Source: an uncultured Gammaproteobacteria bacterium (GTDB lineage Bacteria; Pseudomonadota; Gammaproteobacteria; HK1). From it: DNA of 64,000 bases. The notes under the pieces are model-generated. The model did no database searches and was not told the origin of the DNA. It was given only the letters and a program-made list of their open reading frames with translations. Each line of letters opens with the position of its first letter. The stretch's first letter is position 1. The stretch lies in assembly GCA_958295465.1 (NCBI GenBank), contig OY282353.1:682001-746000 (forward strand), given 5' to 3'. Positions 54,688-63,555 of the stretch are shown piece by piece. The translations under genes were made by a program, and so were the position numbers.

Positions 54688-54764
54688 GCGCCCGTAGCTC
54701 AGTTGGATAGAGTACCTGGCTACGAACCAGGGGGTCGGGAGTTCGAATCTCTCCGGGCGCGCCA
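54688..54764 (+). tRNA. tRNA-Arg (anticodon ACG)
   Basis: 77 nt. The acceptor stem GCGCCCG pairs with CGGGCGC, discriminator G, CCA encoded. D-arm TAGCTCAGTTGGATAGA, anticodon stem CCTGG/CCAGG with loop CTACGAA (ACG at 54722-54724), T-arm GTTCGAATC. A complete gene. It lies beside the truncated core-module remnant, but the remnant abuts its 5' side, not the 3' end usually targeted by P4 integrases. Confidence 0.97.
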
Positions 54765-55120
54765 AATCAGTGGTTCCCGGGTTCGGCGAGGCGGGGCCCA
54801 CGCGGCGCGTTACGTTCCATCAGCCCGATCCGGCAGGGTCGCCGGGACACGAACCCCTCACTGCGGGCTCGGATGCCTCGCCGCAAGAGCGGAAGAGGCC
54901 GTCAGCGTCTCGATGACCGGCGGTACCGCGGACGACCCGGCCGAGACGGTGGTGGTGGGCTTGCGCAACCCGGTGGGAGTCGCCCCGACCGTCACGCCGA
55001 ACTTTACGGAGTCCGGCGAGTCCTTTCGTGGATGAGGGCCGCGGGTTGATCATGATTCGATGAGGCCGTGCTCTTGCGAATCGTGCGCATCGCATGGCCG
55101 GCGTACCTCTCGACCCGCGA
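54765..55120. other. Region between tRNA-Arg and the RND gene, no supported gene
   Basis: A short frame (54914-55035, DDPAETVVVGLRNPVGVAPTVTPNFTES) might be a fragment of an exported protein, but lacks a start with a ribosome site. Nothing else seen. The usual membrane-fusion-protein gene is not here. Confidence 0.35.
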
Positions 55121-58100
55121 ATGACCACGCCTCCCACATCCCCCGCGCCCCCTGCCCCCACGCCCCGGACAAGCCTCATCGGCGCGTTCGCGAGCCACCC
55201 CGTCGCCTGCAACCTGCTGATGGCGATCATGCTGCTCGTCGGGGCGGCGGCGCTGACCCGGCTGAACACGCAGTTCTTCCCGAGCTTCGACGTCAACTTC
55301 ATCACCGTGCGGGTGAATTGGACGGGCGCGACGGCGGAGGACGTCGAAACCGCGATCACCGCACCGCTGGAGCGGGAGCTGCTGAACCTCGACGGACTGA
55401 AGGAGATGAACTCCTCGTCGAGCCAGGGGACGACGCGGATCTTCATGGAGTACGAGGAGGGCGTCGACATGGTGCTGGCCCTCGAAGAGGTGAAGGAGCG
55501 GGTCGCGTCGATCCGCAACCTGCCGGCCACCGCGGAGGAGCCGGTGATCTCGCGCGTGGTCAGATACGAACCGGTGGCCCGGATGCTGGTCACCGGCGGC
55601 GACCGGAGGAGCCTGCGGCCCATCGTGCGCCGGATCGAGCGCGAGCTGCTCGACCGCGGCATCGCCAGGATCGGCATCAGCGGCCTGCCGCCGGAGGAGA
55701 TCGCGATCCAGGTGCCGTCCGTCGCGCTGCGCGAGCTCGACACCTCGCTCGCCGGGATCGCCCGCCGGGTGGCGGCCCTGAGCCTGGACCTGCCGGCCGG
55801 CAACGTCGGCCGCGGCGGGGTCTCGAAGCTGCTCCGCGCGCTGGAGCAGCGACGCCGCGCGATCGGGTTCGAGGATCTGCCGCTGCTCTCCGACGACGGC
55901 GGCCGGCTCGTCACCCTGGGCGACGTGGCGACCGTCGAGCGTCGCGCGCGCGGCTCCGAGGTCCGCATCCTCCACGAGGGCCGCCCCGCGGTGGACCTGC
56001 TGCTCAGCCGCGCGAGCGGCACGGACAGCCTCGAATCGGCCCGCATCCTGCACGACTGGCTCGACGAGCAAAACGGCCGGTGGCCCCCTGGAGTCGAGGT
56101 GTTCGGCTACGACGAATCCTGGGAGCTGATCCAGGGCCGAACCCTGCTGCTGCTCAAGAACGGCGCGACCGGCCTGCTCCTGGTGGTCGCGGTGCTGTTC
56201 CTGTTCCTCAACGGGCGGGTCGCGTTCTGGGTGGCGGTCGGGGTCCCGGTCTCGTTCATGGCCGCGCTCGGGGTGCTCTGGGCGATAGGCGGCAGCATCA
56301 ACATGGTGAGCCTGTTCGCCCTGATGATGACGCTGGGCATCATCGTCGACGACGCGATCGTGGTGGGGGAGGACGCGCTCACGCAGTACCAGCACGGCGC
56401 CGGCCCCCTCGCCTCGGCGCAGGCCGGCGCCCGGCGGATGCTCGCGCCGGTGCTGTCGTCGTCGCTGACCACGATCGCCGCGTTCATCCCGCTGATGCTG
56501 GTGGGCGGCATCATCGGCAGGATCCTGTTCGACATCCCCGTGGTGGTGATCTGCGTGATCCTCGCATCCCTGGTGGAGAGCTTCTTCGTCCTGCCGGGAC
56601 ACCTGTACCACGGGTTCCGGCGCCTCTCCGGGAGGGAGGCGGGGGCGGTCCGGCGCCGGCTCGACCGGGGGTTCGAGCGCTTCCGCGAGCGGGTCTTCCG
56701 GCCCCTGGTGACGGCCGCCGTCGGCCGGCCCTGGACGGTGCTGAGCTGCGCGCTGGCCGCGCTGCTGCTCAGCGTCGGGCTGGTCCGGGGCGAGCGGCTC
56801 GCGTTCAACTTCTTCCCCTCCCCGGAGGCCACGATCCTGAACGCCGAAGTGAAGTTCGTCGCCGGGACCTCGCCGGCCCGGGTGGAGCGTTTCGTCACGC
56901 ACCTGACGGATGCCCTGCGGGAGACGGAGGCGCACTTCGGCGAGCCGCTGGTCGAGGTCGCGGTCGCCCGCCTCGGCGAGATCGCGCGCGACGACGGCCA
57001 GATCGGCTCGCGCGGCGACCAGTTCGCGGACCTCATGGTGGAGCTCGTCGAGCCCGACCGGCGGGAGACCCGCAACGCCGGGTTCATCGCCGCCTGGCGT
57101 GAGCGCATCGAGCGGCCCCCCGGCATCGAATCGCTGTCGCTGGTCGAGCAACGCGGGGGGCCGCCGGGACGGGACGTCGACGTGAGCCTGACCGGCGGCG
57201 ACGCCGGCGCCCTCAAGGCCGCCGCCCTCGAGCTGTCTTCGGCACTGGCGACGGTGCCCGGCGTGAGCGGCATCGGGGACGACCTGCCCTTCGGCCAGGA
57301 GCAGCTCGTCTACCGGCTGACCCCGCAGGCCAGCGCCCTCGAGCTGACCGTGGCCGCCGTGGGCGAGCAGCTTCGCGCCGCCTACGACGGACACCTCGCG
57401 CAGATCTTCCAGCACGAGGGCGAGGAGCTGGAGGTCCGCGTGGTCCTGCCCGACGCGGAGCGCTACGACCTGGCGAGCCTCGACAACCTCAGCGTCGCAC
57501 TGCCCGGCGGAGGCAGCCTGCCGCTGCTCTCCGCGGTCGAGATCGAGACCAGGAGGGGCTTCGACGTCCTGCGCCACCACGACGGGCGGCTGTCGGTGCG
57601 GGTCACTGCGGACGTGGACCCGGGCATCAACAACAGCAACGCGGTGATCGCGGACCTCGTGGCGGGGCCGCTGCCCGCGATCGTGGAGCGCCACGGCGTC
57701 GAATGGACGCTGAAGGGCCGGCAGGAAGAGCAGAGCGAGACGCTGACCGACATGGCGTTGGGCGCGGTACTCGCGCTCGCGCTGATCTACCTGGTGCTCG
57801 CCTTCGTCTTCGCCTCCTACGGCTGGCCGCTGGTGGTGATGTCGGTGATCCCGTTCGCGCTGATCGGGGCCATCCTGGGCCACTGGCTGCTGGGCATCGA
57901 CCTCACCATCCTGTCGATGTTCGGCCTGTTCGGCCTGGCCGGCATCGTGGTCAACGATTCAATCATCCTGGTCGTCTTCTACAAGGAGCTGAAGCAGTCC
58001 GGGGCGCCGTGGCGCGAGGCGATCGTGGACGCGGCCTGCCTGCGGCTGCGGGCGGTGCTGCTGACCTCGCTGACCACCATCGGGGGTCTCACGCCGCTGA

Positions 58101-58279
58101 TGTTCGAGACCTCGTTGCAGGCGCAGTTCCTGATCCCGATGGCGGTGTCGATCGCGTTCGGGTTGGGCGTGGCCACGTTCCTGGTGCTGCTGCTGGTCCC
58201 GGCGCTGCTGTGCCTGCACGAGGCGGTGGCTACCCGGTGGGAGCGGCCCGCGGCGCGGACGGTGGCGGAAACGGGCTGA
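55121..58279 (+). CDS. RND-family efflux transporter, inner-membrane component
   Basis: A 1052-aa proton-driven pump subunit of the HAE1/AcrB type. TM1 (HPVACNLLMAIMLLVGAAAL) precedes the first large periplasmic loop (FFPSFDVNFITVRVNWTGATAEDVE), with TM2-6 at about 345-540. The proton-relay Asp pair is in LGIIVDDAIVVGEDAL, and TTIAAFIPLMLVGGIIGRIL follows. The second half repeats the pattern and ends with GLAGIVVNDSIILVVFY, LTTIGGLTPLMFE and a final TM. The length is normal. ATG 55121 is slightly preferred to ATG 55094. No membrane-fusion or outer-membrane partner gene is adjacent. Confidence 0.93.
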   Translation: MTTPPTSPAPPAPTPRTSLIGAFASHPVACNLLMAIMLLVGAAALTRLNTQFFPSFDVNFITVRVNWTGATAEDVETAITAPLERELLNLDGLKEMNSSSSQGTTRIFMEYEEGVDMVLALEEVKERVASIRNLPATAEEPVISRVVRYEPVARMLVTGGDRRSLRPIVRRIERELLDRGIARIGISGLPPEEIAIQVPSVALRELDTSLAGIARRVAALSLDLPAGNVGRGGVSKLLRALEQRRRAIGFEDLPLLSDDGGRLVTLGDVATVERRARGSEVRILHEGRPAVDLLLSRASGTDSLESARILHDWLDEQNGRWPPGVEVFGYDESWELIQGRTLLLLKNGATGLLLVVAVLFLFLNGRVAFWVAVGVPVSFMAALGVLWAIGGSINMVSLFALMMTLGIIVDDAIVVGEDALTQYQHGAGPLASAQAGARRMLAPVLSSSLTTIAAFIPLMLVGGIIGRILFDIPVVVICVILASLVESFFVLPGHLYHGFRRLSGREAGAVRRRLDRGFERFRERVFRPLVTAAVGRPWTVLSCALAALLLSVGLVRGERLAFNFFPSPEATILNAEVKFVAGTSPARVERFVTHLTDALRETEAHFGEPLVEVAVARLGEIARDDGQIGSRGDQFADLMVELVEPDRRETRNAGFIAAWRERIERPPGIESLSLVEQRGGPPGRDVDVSLTGGDAGALKAAALELSSALATVPGVSGIGDDLPFGQEQLVYRLTPQASALELTVAAVGEQLRAAYDGHLAQIFQHEGEELEVRVVLPDAERYDLASLDNLSVALPGGGSLPLLSAVEIETRRGFDVLRHHDGRLSVRVTADVDPGINNSNAVIADLVAGPLPAIVERHGVEWTLKGRQEEQSETLTDMALGAVLALALIYLVLAFVFASYGWPLVVMSVIPFALIGAILGHWLLGIDLTILSMFGLFGLAGIVVNDSIILVVFYKELKQSGAPWREAIVDAACLRLRAVLLTSLTTIGGLTPLMFETSLQAQFLIPMAVSIAFGLGVATFLVLLLVPALLCLHEAVATRWERPAARTVAETG

Positions 58280-58437
58280 ACGGGCACCGCGGACGGCGCC
58301 GTGACGGCCGGTCGTTACGGCATCCGGAGCGCTCGAGATGCCGGCAACGGATCGGTCAGGCTGGGAACGAATCGGCACGCGGAATATCTCGCGTTGTGCC
58401 GCCATTCCGTGCGTAACTCCGAGAAGAAGTATGGATA

Positions 58438-60039
58438 CTACTGAGGCTTGTCGAGCCTCATGATCCGTTCCGAAGGCACCGCGTTCTTCCTGAAGATGTC
58501 TCTCGATACCAGCATGTCCATTGCCATGTCGTCTGCGATTCGGAACCCGAGACCGTTCGCGATCTGTCCCAGATGCTCTGCCGTGCGGATTTCGACCGGC
58601 TGTCCCCCGGCTGTCGTCCGGTTGTTGCCGACGACCAGAAACATGGAGCCACCGGGCCGTAACAGCAAGAACGTCTGTCGCATCACTTCGTGCATGTCGA
58701 AAAAGTATTTCGACAACAGAGCCGACAGATTCCGCCGTCGAAAACCCGTTTCTCCCGCCTTGTTGAGTCGGTCGATACGATCGATCAAAGCTCGTGTATT
58801 CCGAGGCAGCAGGAATTTGTTCGTCTCGTAGAACGCCCAGTATTCCGTGCGGCTGCGTTCCGTCACTTCGCGATTTCCAATCATCAGCGTGTCCAGCGTC
58901 CGATGGCTCCCTCGCGGTGACAGGCCGAGATAAACGAGGCTCAGCCGATCGGTGTCGATATAGGGGAGTGCAGTCGCATAGGGCGGCGAGGTGATCACCG
59001 CGTCCACCTTGCCGGACAGCTCCGGCAGTGCGCTCGCCGCCTGACGCGCGTCGGCTTCACGCACCGTATGGCTACCCGTTCCCGCTCGGCCACGTTCGGC
59101 GAGAAACGCCGCGACGGCTCTGGTCGAGCGCGCTGCTTCGTCGAGGAAACGAGCGATGGTCTCGCCGGCTGCGAGTTTCTTCACCTCTCTGCGAACCCGC
59201 AGATCATCGTTCTTCTGCCAGGAGACGCCGCGCAGGATGTTGCTCAAGCAGACCCGGTAGAAATTCCGAAGCAGTGCTGTCGGCAGACGGCGCACTGCCG
59301 CTTCGATACGGTCCAGCTCCTTGAGCGTCCGGGGAGCGAACCATCGTTCGAGATAGGCCCTGTCGTCATCCGCCAGCGAAGCGGACCTCCCCGGCTCTCC
59401 GCCCGGTGACGCCGGTGCTTCGAGTTCTTCCCGAAGATTCTCGCAGGCCATCGTCAGCGCCGCCGGCCTCAACGCCAGCGCCCGGCATTTCACGTCGGTG
59501 ACGAAAACCGATAGCGGATTCATGTCGAGGCCGTAGCTCCTGCGTCCCGACAACCGGGCCTCCACCAGCGTGGTGCCGCTGCCGCACATCGGGTCGAGAA
59601 CGACGGCGTCCTCCGGCAACCGTGCGATGTTCATCAGCGCGCGCACGAGTTGCGGGAAGAATTTGCCCCGATATTCGTGCAGCCCGTGCGTGGCGTAGCG
59701 CAGGCACCGTTTGTTCGGCAACGTCGAAGGCACCAACATGCGCACGGTCTTCGGCAGCGCACCGGCCGCCGCTCCGTTGCGCGCAATGCCCAAGGTCGCT
59801 TCGCCCCGGAGTTGCGTCGTCAGACCATCCGCGTCGTCGCCGACCGAGTGCCAGTACGCCAGCGCATCGCGCAGCGCGCCGGCATCGTTCGCACGGGCGA
59901 CCGAGAAGGTCGAAGCCGTCATATCGTCTCCATCGACAGGCACTACGGGGCCGCCCGCGAGGGCGCGCAACTCCTCAAGCGCGAGCCGGCGCTCGAAGGG
60001 CCGGATGTGCTCCTTCATTCTGCAGGTCAGGCCATTCAT
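58438..60039 (-). CDS. DNA methyltransferase (SPPY-type, N4-cytosine or N6-adenine)
   Basis: A 533-aa protein. SAM-binding motif I VVLDPMCGSGTTLVEA (147-160) with upstream HGLHEYRGKFFPQLVRALMN, and catalytic motif IV AVITSPPYATALPY (347-360). TSPPY is typical of N4-cytosine and some N6-adenine enzymes. The C-terminal part has LLRPGGSMFLVVGNN. The first ~100 residues are variable and may hold specificity. It starts 5 nt after the stop of the upstream methyltransferase, so the two form an operon. No restriction endonuclease is adjacent. Confidence 0.88.
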   Translation of the reverse strand: MNGLTCRMKEHIRPFERRLALEELRALAGGPVVPVDGDDMTASTFSVARANDAGALRDALAYWHSVGDDADGLTTQLRGEATLGIARNGAAAGALPKTVRMLVPSTLPNKRCLRYATHGLHEYRGKFFPQLVRALMNIARLPEDAVVLDPMCGSGTTLVEARLSGRRSYGLDMNPLSVFVTDVKCRALALRPAALTMACENLREELEAPASPGGEPGRSASLADDDRAYLERWFAPRTLKELDRIEAAVRRLPTALLRNFYRVCLSNILRGVSWQKNDDLRVRREVKKLAAGETIARFLDEAARSTRAVAAFLAERGRAGTGSHTVREADARQAASALPELSGKVDAVITSPPYATALPYIDTDRLSLVYLGLSPRGSHRTLDTLMIGNREVTERSRTEYWAFYETNKFLLPRNTRALIDRIDRLNKAGETGFRRRNLSALLSKYFFDMHEVMRQTFLLLRPGGSMFLVVGNNRTTAGGQPVEIRTAEHLGQIANGLGFRIADDMAMDMLVSRDIFRKNAVPSERIMRLDKPQ

Positions 60040-60043
60040 GTCT

Positions 60044-61426
60044 CTACATCTTCCGGAGAATCAGGATGTTCTCCGTCTTGATGCCTCCTATCCTGGGGTT
60101 GAAGGCTTTTCGGGTCGGCGCAATCGTCCGGCTGATCCGCGCGGCCTCCCGAAACCCGGCGTCCGCCCCCGCCGCCGCGAGCAGCGATGCGTTGTCGATG
60201 CGGGTGCGGTCGATCGTGGAGTCTCCGATCACGAAGCAAGCGTAGCGGCGATCCCGCAGCCGGCCCCGCAGCCATTGGAAGATCCTCTCGAACTCTCCGC
60301 GGAACGTCTCCGGGGTCGCTCGATTCCGTCCTCTGGCGCTGTATTTGCGGTGACTGCCGATCTCGGTCTTCTTGAACCGTTCGGGATCGTGTCCGAGCCA
60401 GATCAGGCGGGTCCGGTGATAGAGGTGATAGCTGTATGCGTTCGGATAGGGAGGCGACGTCACCACCAGATCGAACGGCATCGTCTCGGGCGCTTCCAGA
60501 ATGTCGGCATCGAGCACTCGGCACGAAAACCGATCCTCGATGAGATCGCTCATTTCGCGCGCCGCCAGGGCCGCGGAGTCGAGGTGGCTCAGATACCGGC
60601 GCACCGCATCGCCCGGTTCGATGGTTTTCTCGCGCCGGACGTATCGGGTGTCGGAATCCTGTTTTGACACCGACACGATGATCGCGGCCAGGGTGACCGC
60701 GCAGAGCGTCCGCGGCGCCTCACCCGGTATGCGGTCGATCAGAGCCCGCAATTCCGCGAGCTCTTCGACCACGTGCGGCGCAAACCAGAACTCGCAGACC
60801 TTCGGCGTCGGCCGCCATCCCGAGGATCGGAACGGTTGCCCGTCATGGAACAGATCGCCGGTGCGCGATTCCACTTTCTCCAGTATCCGTTCGCAGGCGC
60901 TCCGATGTGCCCCGAGCTCCTCGAATTCCGAATCCGCCAGCGGCGTCGTCTTGGCCCGGCTGATCAGGGCAGCGAGCGGATTAGCGTCGATTCCGATCGC
61001 GTTGCGCTTGAGCTGGAGCGCCTCCAGCAACGTCGTGCCGCTGCCGCAGAAGATATCGGCGATCGTTTCTCCGACCGACGACAATTCCTGGATCAGCGCG
61101 TTCGGGATCTGTGGAATGAATTTCGCTGGATAGGGGTGAAGGCTGTGCGTCAGATAGCCGGTCTTGGCAGATGCGAAATCCCATTCGATCTTCAGAAGCC
61201 GGGAGAGCGCGGCCTCATCGTCGCGCGGCGTCTCCGGAGCCGCGTCCGGCTCGTCTCCTTTGGCGAAAGCCGCGATCGCGGCCGCTTCGCCAGCGGTGAA
61301 GACGCGCCAGCCGTGGCGGTTGCGGCCCGGCTCCGGGACACTGCACTCCCGCAGCCAGCGCAGGAGCGTATCCCGATGCACGCCGGCCATGGCGGCGACC
61401 TGCGCGGTGGTGAATGACTGCTGCAT
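60044..61426 (-). CDS. DNA methyltransferase with N-terminal MerR-like HTH
   Basis: A 460-aa protein. Residues 4-58 (FTTAQVAAMAGVHRDTLLRWLRECSVPEPGRNRHGWRVFTAGEAAAIAAFAKG) form a MerR-type winged helix. The methyltransferase follows: HSLHPYPAKFIPQIPNALI, motif I ADIFCGSGTTLLEA (123-136) and motif IV VVTSPPYPNAYSYHLY (322-337). The HTH suggests autoregulation; a direct repeat GCCTATAG/GCCTATAG lies 5-21 nt upstream of the ATG. Operon with the downstream methyltransferase. Confidence 0.88.
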   Translation of the reverse strand: MQQSFTTAQVAAMAGVHRDTLLRWLRECSVPEPGRNRHGWRVFTAGEAAAIAAFAKGDEPDAAPETPRDDEAALSRLLKIEWDFASAKTGYLTHSLHPYPAKFIPQIPNALIQELSSVGETIADIFCGSGTTLLEALQLKRNAIGIDANPLAALISRAKTTPLADSEFEELGAHRSACERILEKVESRTGDLFHDGQPFRSSGWRPTPKVCEFWFAPHVVEELAELRALIDRIPGEAPRTLCAVTLAAIIVSVSKQDSDTRYVRREKTIEPGDAVRRYLSHLDSAALAAREMSDLIEDRFSCRVLDADILEAPETMPFDLVVTSPPYPNAYSYHLYHRTRLIWLGHDPERFKKTEIGSHRKYSARGRNRATPETFRGEFERIFQWLRGRLRDRRYACFVIGDSTIDRTRIDNASLLAAAGADAGFREAARISRTIAPTRKAFNPRIGGIKTENILILRKM

Positions 61427-61430
61427 CCTG

Positions 61431-61448
61431 CCTATAGGTGCCTATAGT
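61431..61448 (-). promoter_or_regulatory. Operator-like repeat before the HTH-methyltransferase gene
   Basis: Two CTATAG hexamers (61432-61437 and 61442-61447) at 10-bp spacing, each palindromic, lie one helical turn apart immediately upstream of the ATG at 61426 and overlap its ribosome site (GGCAGG). This is a good arrangement for a dimeric HTH repressor. It resembles operators of restriction-modification controllers in having paired CTATAG-like half-sites. Confidence 0.5.
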
Positions 61449-61652
61449 CCAGTGGGTTGAAGCAGACTACAGGGCAAGGTCCGCTGTCAAGCTCGTGGTG
61501 GGAGAAGAGCCCGGAGGTCCGCATGGCCCTGCCGACCGCTGGACACGCTGCTGAAGGCGTTGGTGGAATAGCCGCCACAAGCAGGCCGTATGCTGTTGGA
61601 AGTGAGGTGGCAGGACGGTAGAGTTGGAGTACGAGAGAAGAGGTTTGCCCCC

Positions 61653-62303
61653 ATGACATGGATCAGCGGGAAAACCAGCCGCCGTCACTGGCTCGCGAGC
61701 GCCCTTGCCGCGGGTTCGAGCCTCGCGGCCCTGCGGGCGCCGGCGGCGGAGCTTCCCGCTACTCCGTCCCAGACCCGAGGCCCCTTCTATCCGCACGATC
61801 CCCCGTTGGAAGCCGACGCCGATCTGGTGCGGGTCGGTGGGCGCGACACCCTCGCCCAGGGGGTGATCACCCACCTGAGCGGAGTGGTGCGGGACTCCCG
61901 CGGCAGGCCGGTGCCCGACGCGCAGGTGGAGATCTGGCAGTGCGACGCGAACGGGCGCTACCACCACCCGTGGGACCGGCGCAACGCGCCTCTCGACGAG
62001 AACTTCCAGGGCTACGGCCGGACCCGCACCGGCGCCGCCGGCCGCTACCGGTTCCGCACCATCCGGCCGGTGGCCTATCCGGGCCGGGCGCCCCATATCC
62101 ATTTCGCGATCAAGGGCCGCGGCTTCGAGCCCCTGATCACCCAGATGTACGTGCGGGGCGCTCCCGAGAACGCTTACGACGGCCTCCTCAGCCGGATCGG
62201 GAACCCTGCCCGCCGGGCGAGCCTGATCATTCCTTTCGAGCCGCACCCCGAGCTTGCCGGAGAGCAGGCCGCGCGCTTCGACATCGTCCTGGACCTGGGT
62301 TGA
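61653..62303 (+). CDS. Intradiol ring-cleavage dioxygenase, Tat-exported
   Basis: A 216-aa non-heme Fe(III) dioxygenase of the catechol/protocatechuate type. A Tat-like signal (SRRHWLASALAAGSSLAALRAPAAE) is followed by TRGPFYPHDPPLEADADLVRV, VVRDSRGRPVPDAQVEIWQCDANGRYHHP, and YRFRTIRPVAYPGRAPHIHFAIKG, which contains the ligand Tyr and the HxH pair; GRY supplies the other Tyr. Exported homologues exist and their substrates are often unknown. ATG 61653 has AGAGAAGAGG upstream. Divergent from the methyltransferase operon. Confidence 0.9.
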   Translation: MTWISGKTSRRHWLASALAAGSSLAALRAPAAELPATPSQTRGPFYPHDPPLEADADLVRVGGRDTLAQGVITHLSGVVRDSRGRPVPDAQVEIWQCDANGRYHHPWDRRNAPLDENFQGYGRTRTGAAGRYRFRTIRPVAYPGRAPHIHFAIKGRGFEPLITQMYVRGAPENAYDGLLSRIGNPARRASLIIPFEPHPELAGEQAARFDIVLDLG

Positions 62304-62343
62304 CCCGGCCCTCGTCCCGTCAGCCTGCGGACGACTCGGTACC

Positions 62344-62601
62344 TCAAAGATCGAGATCGGCTTTGAGATCCTCGAAATCCAGGCCACCATTCGCCCGGTA
62401 ATCGGCCAGCGCGTCGAGAGCGTCGAGCACATCGAGCCGTTCTTCCAGCACCTCCAGCGTATCGAGATCCGAAGGCGACACCAGTACGGCAATCGTCTTG
62501 CCATGACTCTGCATCGCGATCCGCTCCCCTCCGAGGTGCACGCGGCGGGTGATCTCGGAGAATTTCTCGCGAACCTCACTGAAGGGCACGACATCCGGCA
62601 T
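62344..62601 (-). CDS. YefM/Phd-family antitoxin, apparently without a toxin
   Basis: An 85-aa protein: VVPFSEVREKFSEITRRVHLGGERIAMQSHGKTIAVLVSPSDLDTLEVLEERLDVLDAL. This is the Phd/YefM DNA-binding fold with its C-terminal acidic toxin-binding tail. ATG 62601. No RelE/ParE or Doc-like frame lies on either side (40 bp to the dioxygenase stop downstream; no coding signal in the 280 bp upstream), so it looks like an orphan. Confidence 0.8.
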   Translation of the reverse strand: MPDVVPFSEVREKFSEITRRVHLGGERIAMQSHGKTIAVLVSPSDLDTLEVLEERLDVLDALDALADYRANGGLDFEDLKADLDL

Positions 62602-62878
62602 GGCGGTCTCCGGCTTCGGGCACTTTGCGGTGACCGGAGTACTGGTCCCGATCCCCGATGGCAATTGTCACCAGGGTCGGACTGCAACCCTTCGCCGAGC
62701 CCGCTCGCGTCGGGCGGCTCGTGCAGGATGGCGCCGTCCCGTTGATCCTCCACGAACACGCGGTCGGACGGGAGTCCGAATCGTCCGTCCGTGGAAACGC
62801 ACCGCCCGATCCGCCGGTGCCGTTCATGGCACACTCCGGTGCGCCGCACCGCGCGGCGACGATCGGGAGCGAGACGCG

Positions 62879-63271
62879 ATGGCCTACTACCTGCTTCGCG
62901 CGAAGTACGCCCAGGATTCGATGAACGCGCTGGTCCAGCGTCCGGAGGACAGGATGCTCACCACCACCAGGCTGCTCAAGGAGGTCGGCGGGCGCCTGCA
63001 CTACTACTTCTTCTGCTTCGGCGAGTACGACATCGTGCTGCTGTTCGAGCTGCCGGACAACGTGGGCGCCGCCTCGCTCGCGATGACCCTGAGTGCCGCG
63101 GGGACCGTCACCGCGACCGAGACCATTCCACTGCTCACGATGGAGGAAGCGATCGCTGCGATGAACCAGGCGCGCGAAGCGAGCGGGATCTACGTTCCTC
63201 CGGGTCGGGGATCGGAGGGCCGGGGAGGGCGCGGCAAGGCGAAGGTCAGGATGGCGGATCCGTCGCAGTGA
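62879..63271 (+). CDS. GYD-domain protein
   Basis: A 130-aa protein: MAYYLLRAKYAQDSMNALVQRPEDRMLTTTRLLKEVGGRLHYYFFCFGEYDIVLLFELPDNVGAASLAMTLSAAGTVTATETIPLLTMEEAIAAM. This is the GYD family signature (YYFCFGEYDIV, ASLAMTLSAAG). A small dimeric alpha/beta fold, role not known. ATG 62879 follows GGGAGCGAGACGC. The C-terminal 25 residues are a Gly/Arg-rich tail. Confidence 0.88.
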   Translation: MAYYLLRAKYAQDSMNALVQRPEDRMLTTTRLLKEVGGRLHYYFFCFGEYDIVLLFELPDNVGAASLAMTLSAAGTVTATETIPLLTMEEAIAAMNQAREASGIYVPPGRGSEGRGGRGKAKVRMADPSQ

Positions 63272-63400
63272 CCGGCGCCCTCCACTTCTGGCCGACTTGG
63301 CCCGAGCAGCGGCCGATGTTCGGGAGGATCACGACCGGCGCCATTCCGAGGACCAGGGCCGCACGCGCCTCGGGTCGGGCCGGCGGGCGCTGACCCGGTC

Positions 63401-63504
63401 GCGGGGACGGCCATGATCGGGCGTCGTGGCCGAGTCCGAGCGGCGCGAGAGACGATCGAGCGGAAATGCCGCGGGGGCGGCCATGAACGGGCGCCGTGGT
63501 CGAG
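63401..63504 (+). repeat. Two direct repeats with 70-bp period
   Basis: GCGGGGACGGCCATGATCGG (continuing GCGTCGTGGCCGAG; 63401-63434) recurs as GCGGGGGCGGCCATGAACGG (continuing GCGCCGTGGTCGAG; 63471-63504) with four differences. It lies in the 284-bp gap before the ankyrin gene. No further copies seen. Confidence 0.5.
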
Positions 63505-63555
63505 GGCAGGCGGCTCGACCCGGCCGGCCGCATCGAGTCCGCCGCGGAGACGACC

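Noticed and set aside
54688..54764. tRNA-Arg as the attachment site of the integrase at 2419
   Set aside because: The tRNA's 5' side, not its 3' end, faces the remnant, and I found no copy of its 3' end near the integrase gene. The IS3 break gives better element edges.
55004..57883. 959-codon minus-strand frame
   Set aside because: Antisense shadow of the RND transporter with Arg/His/Gln-rich composition.
62602..62878. Toxin gene partner for the antitoxin
   Set aside because: Frames on both strands lack ParE/RelE/Doc features and have random GC-rich composition.
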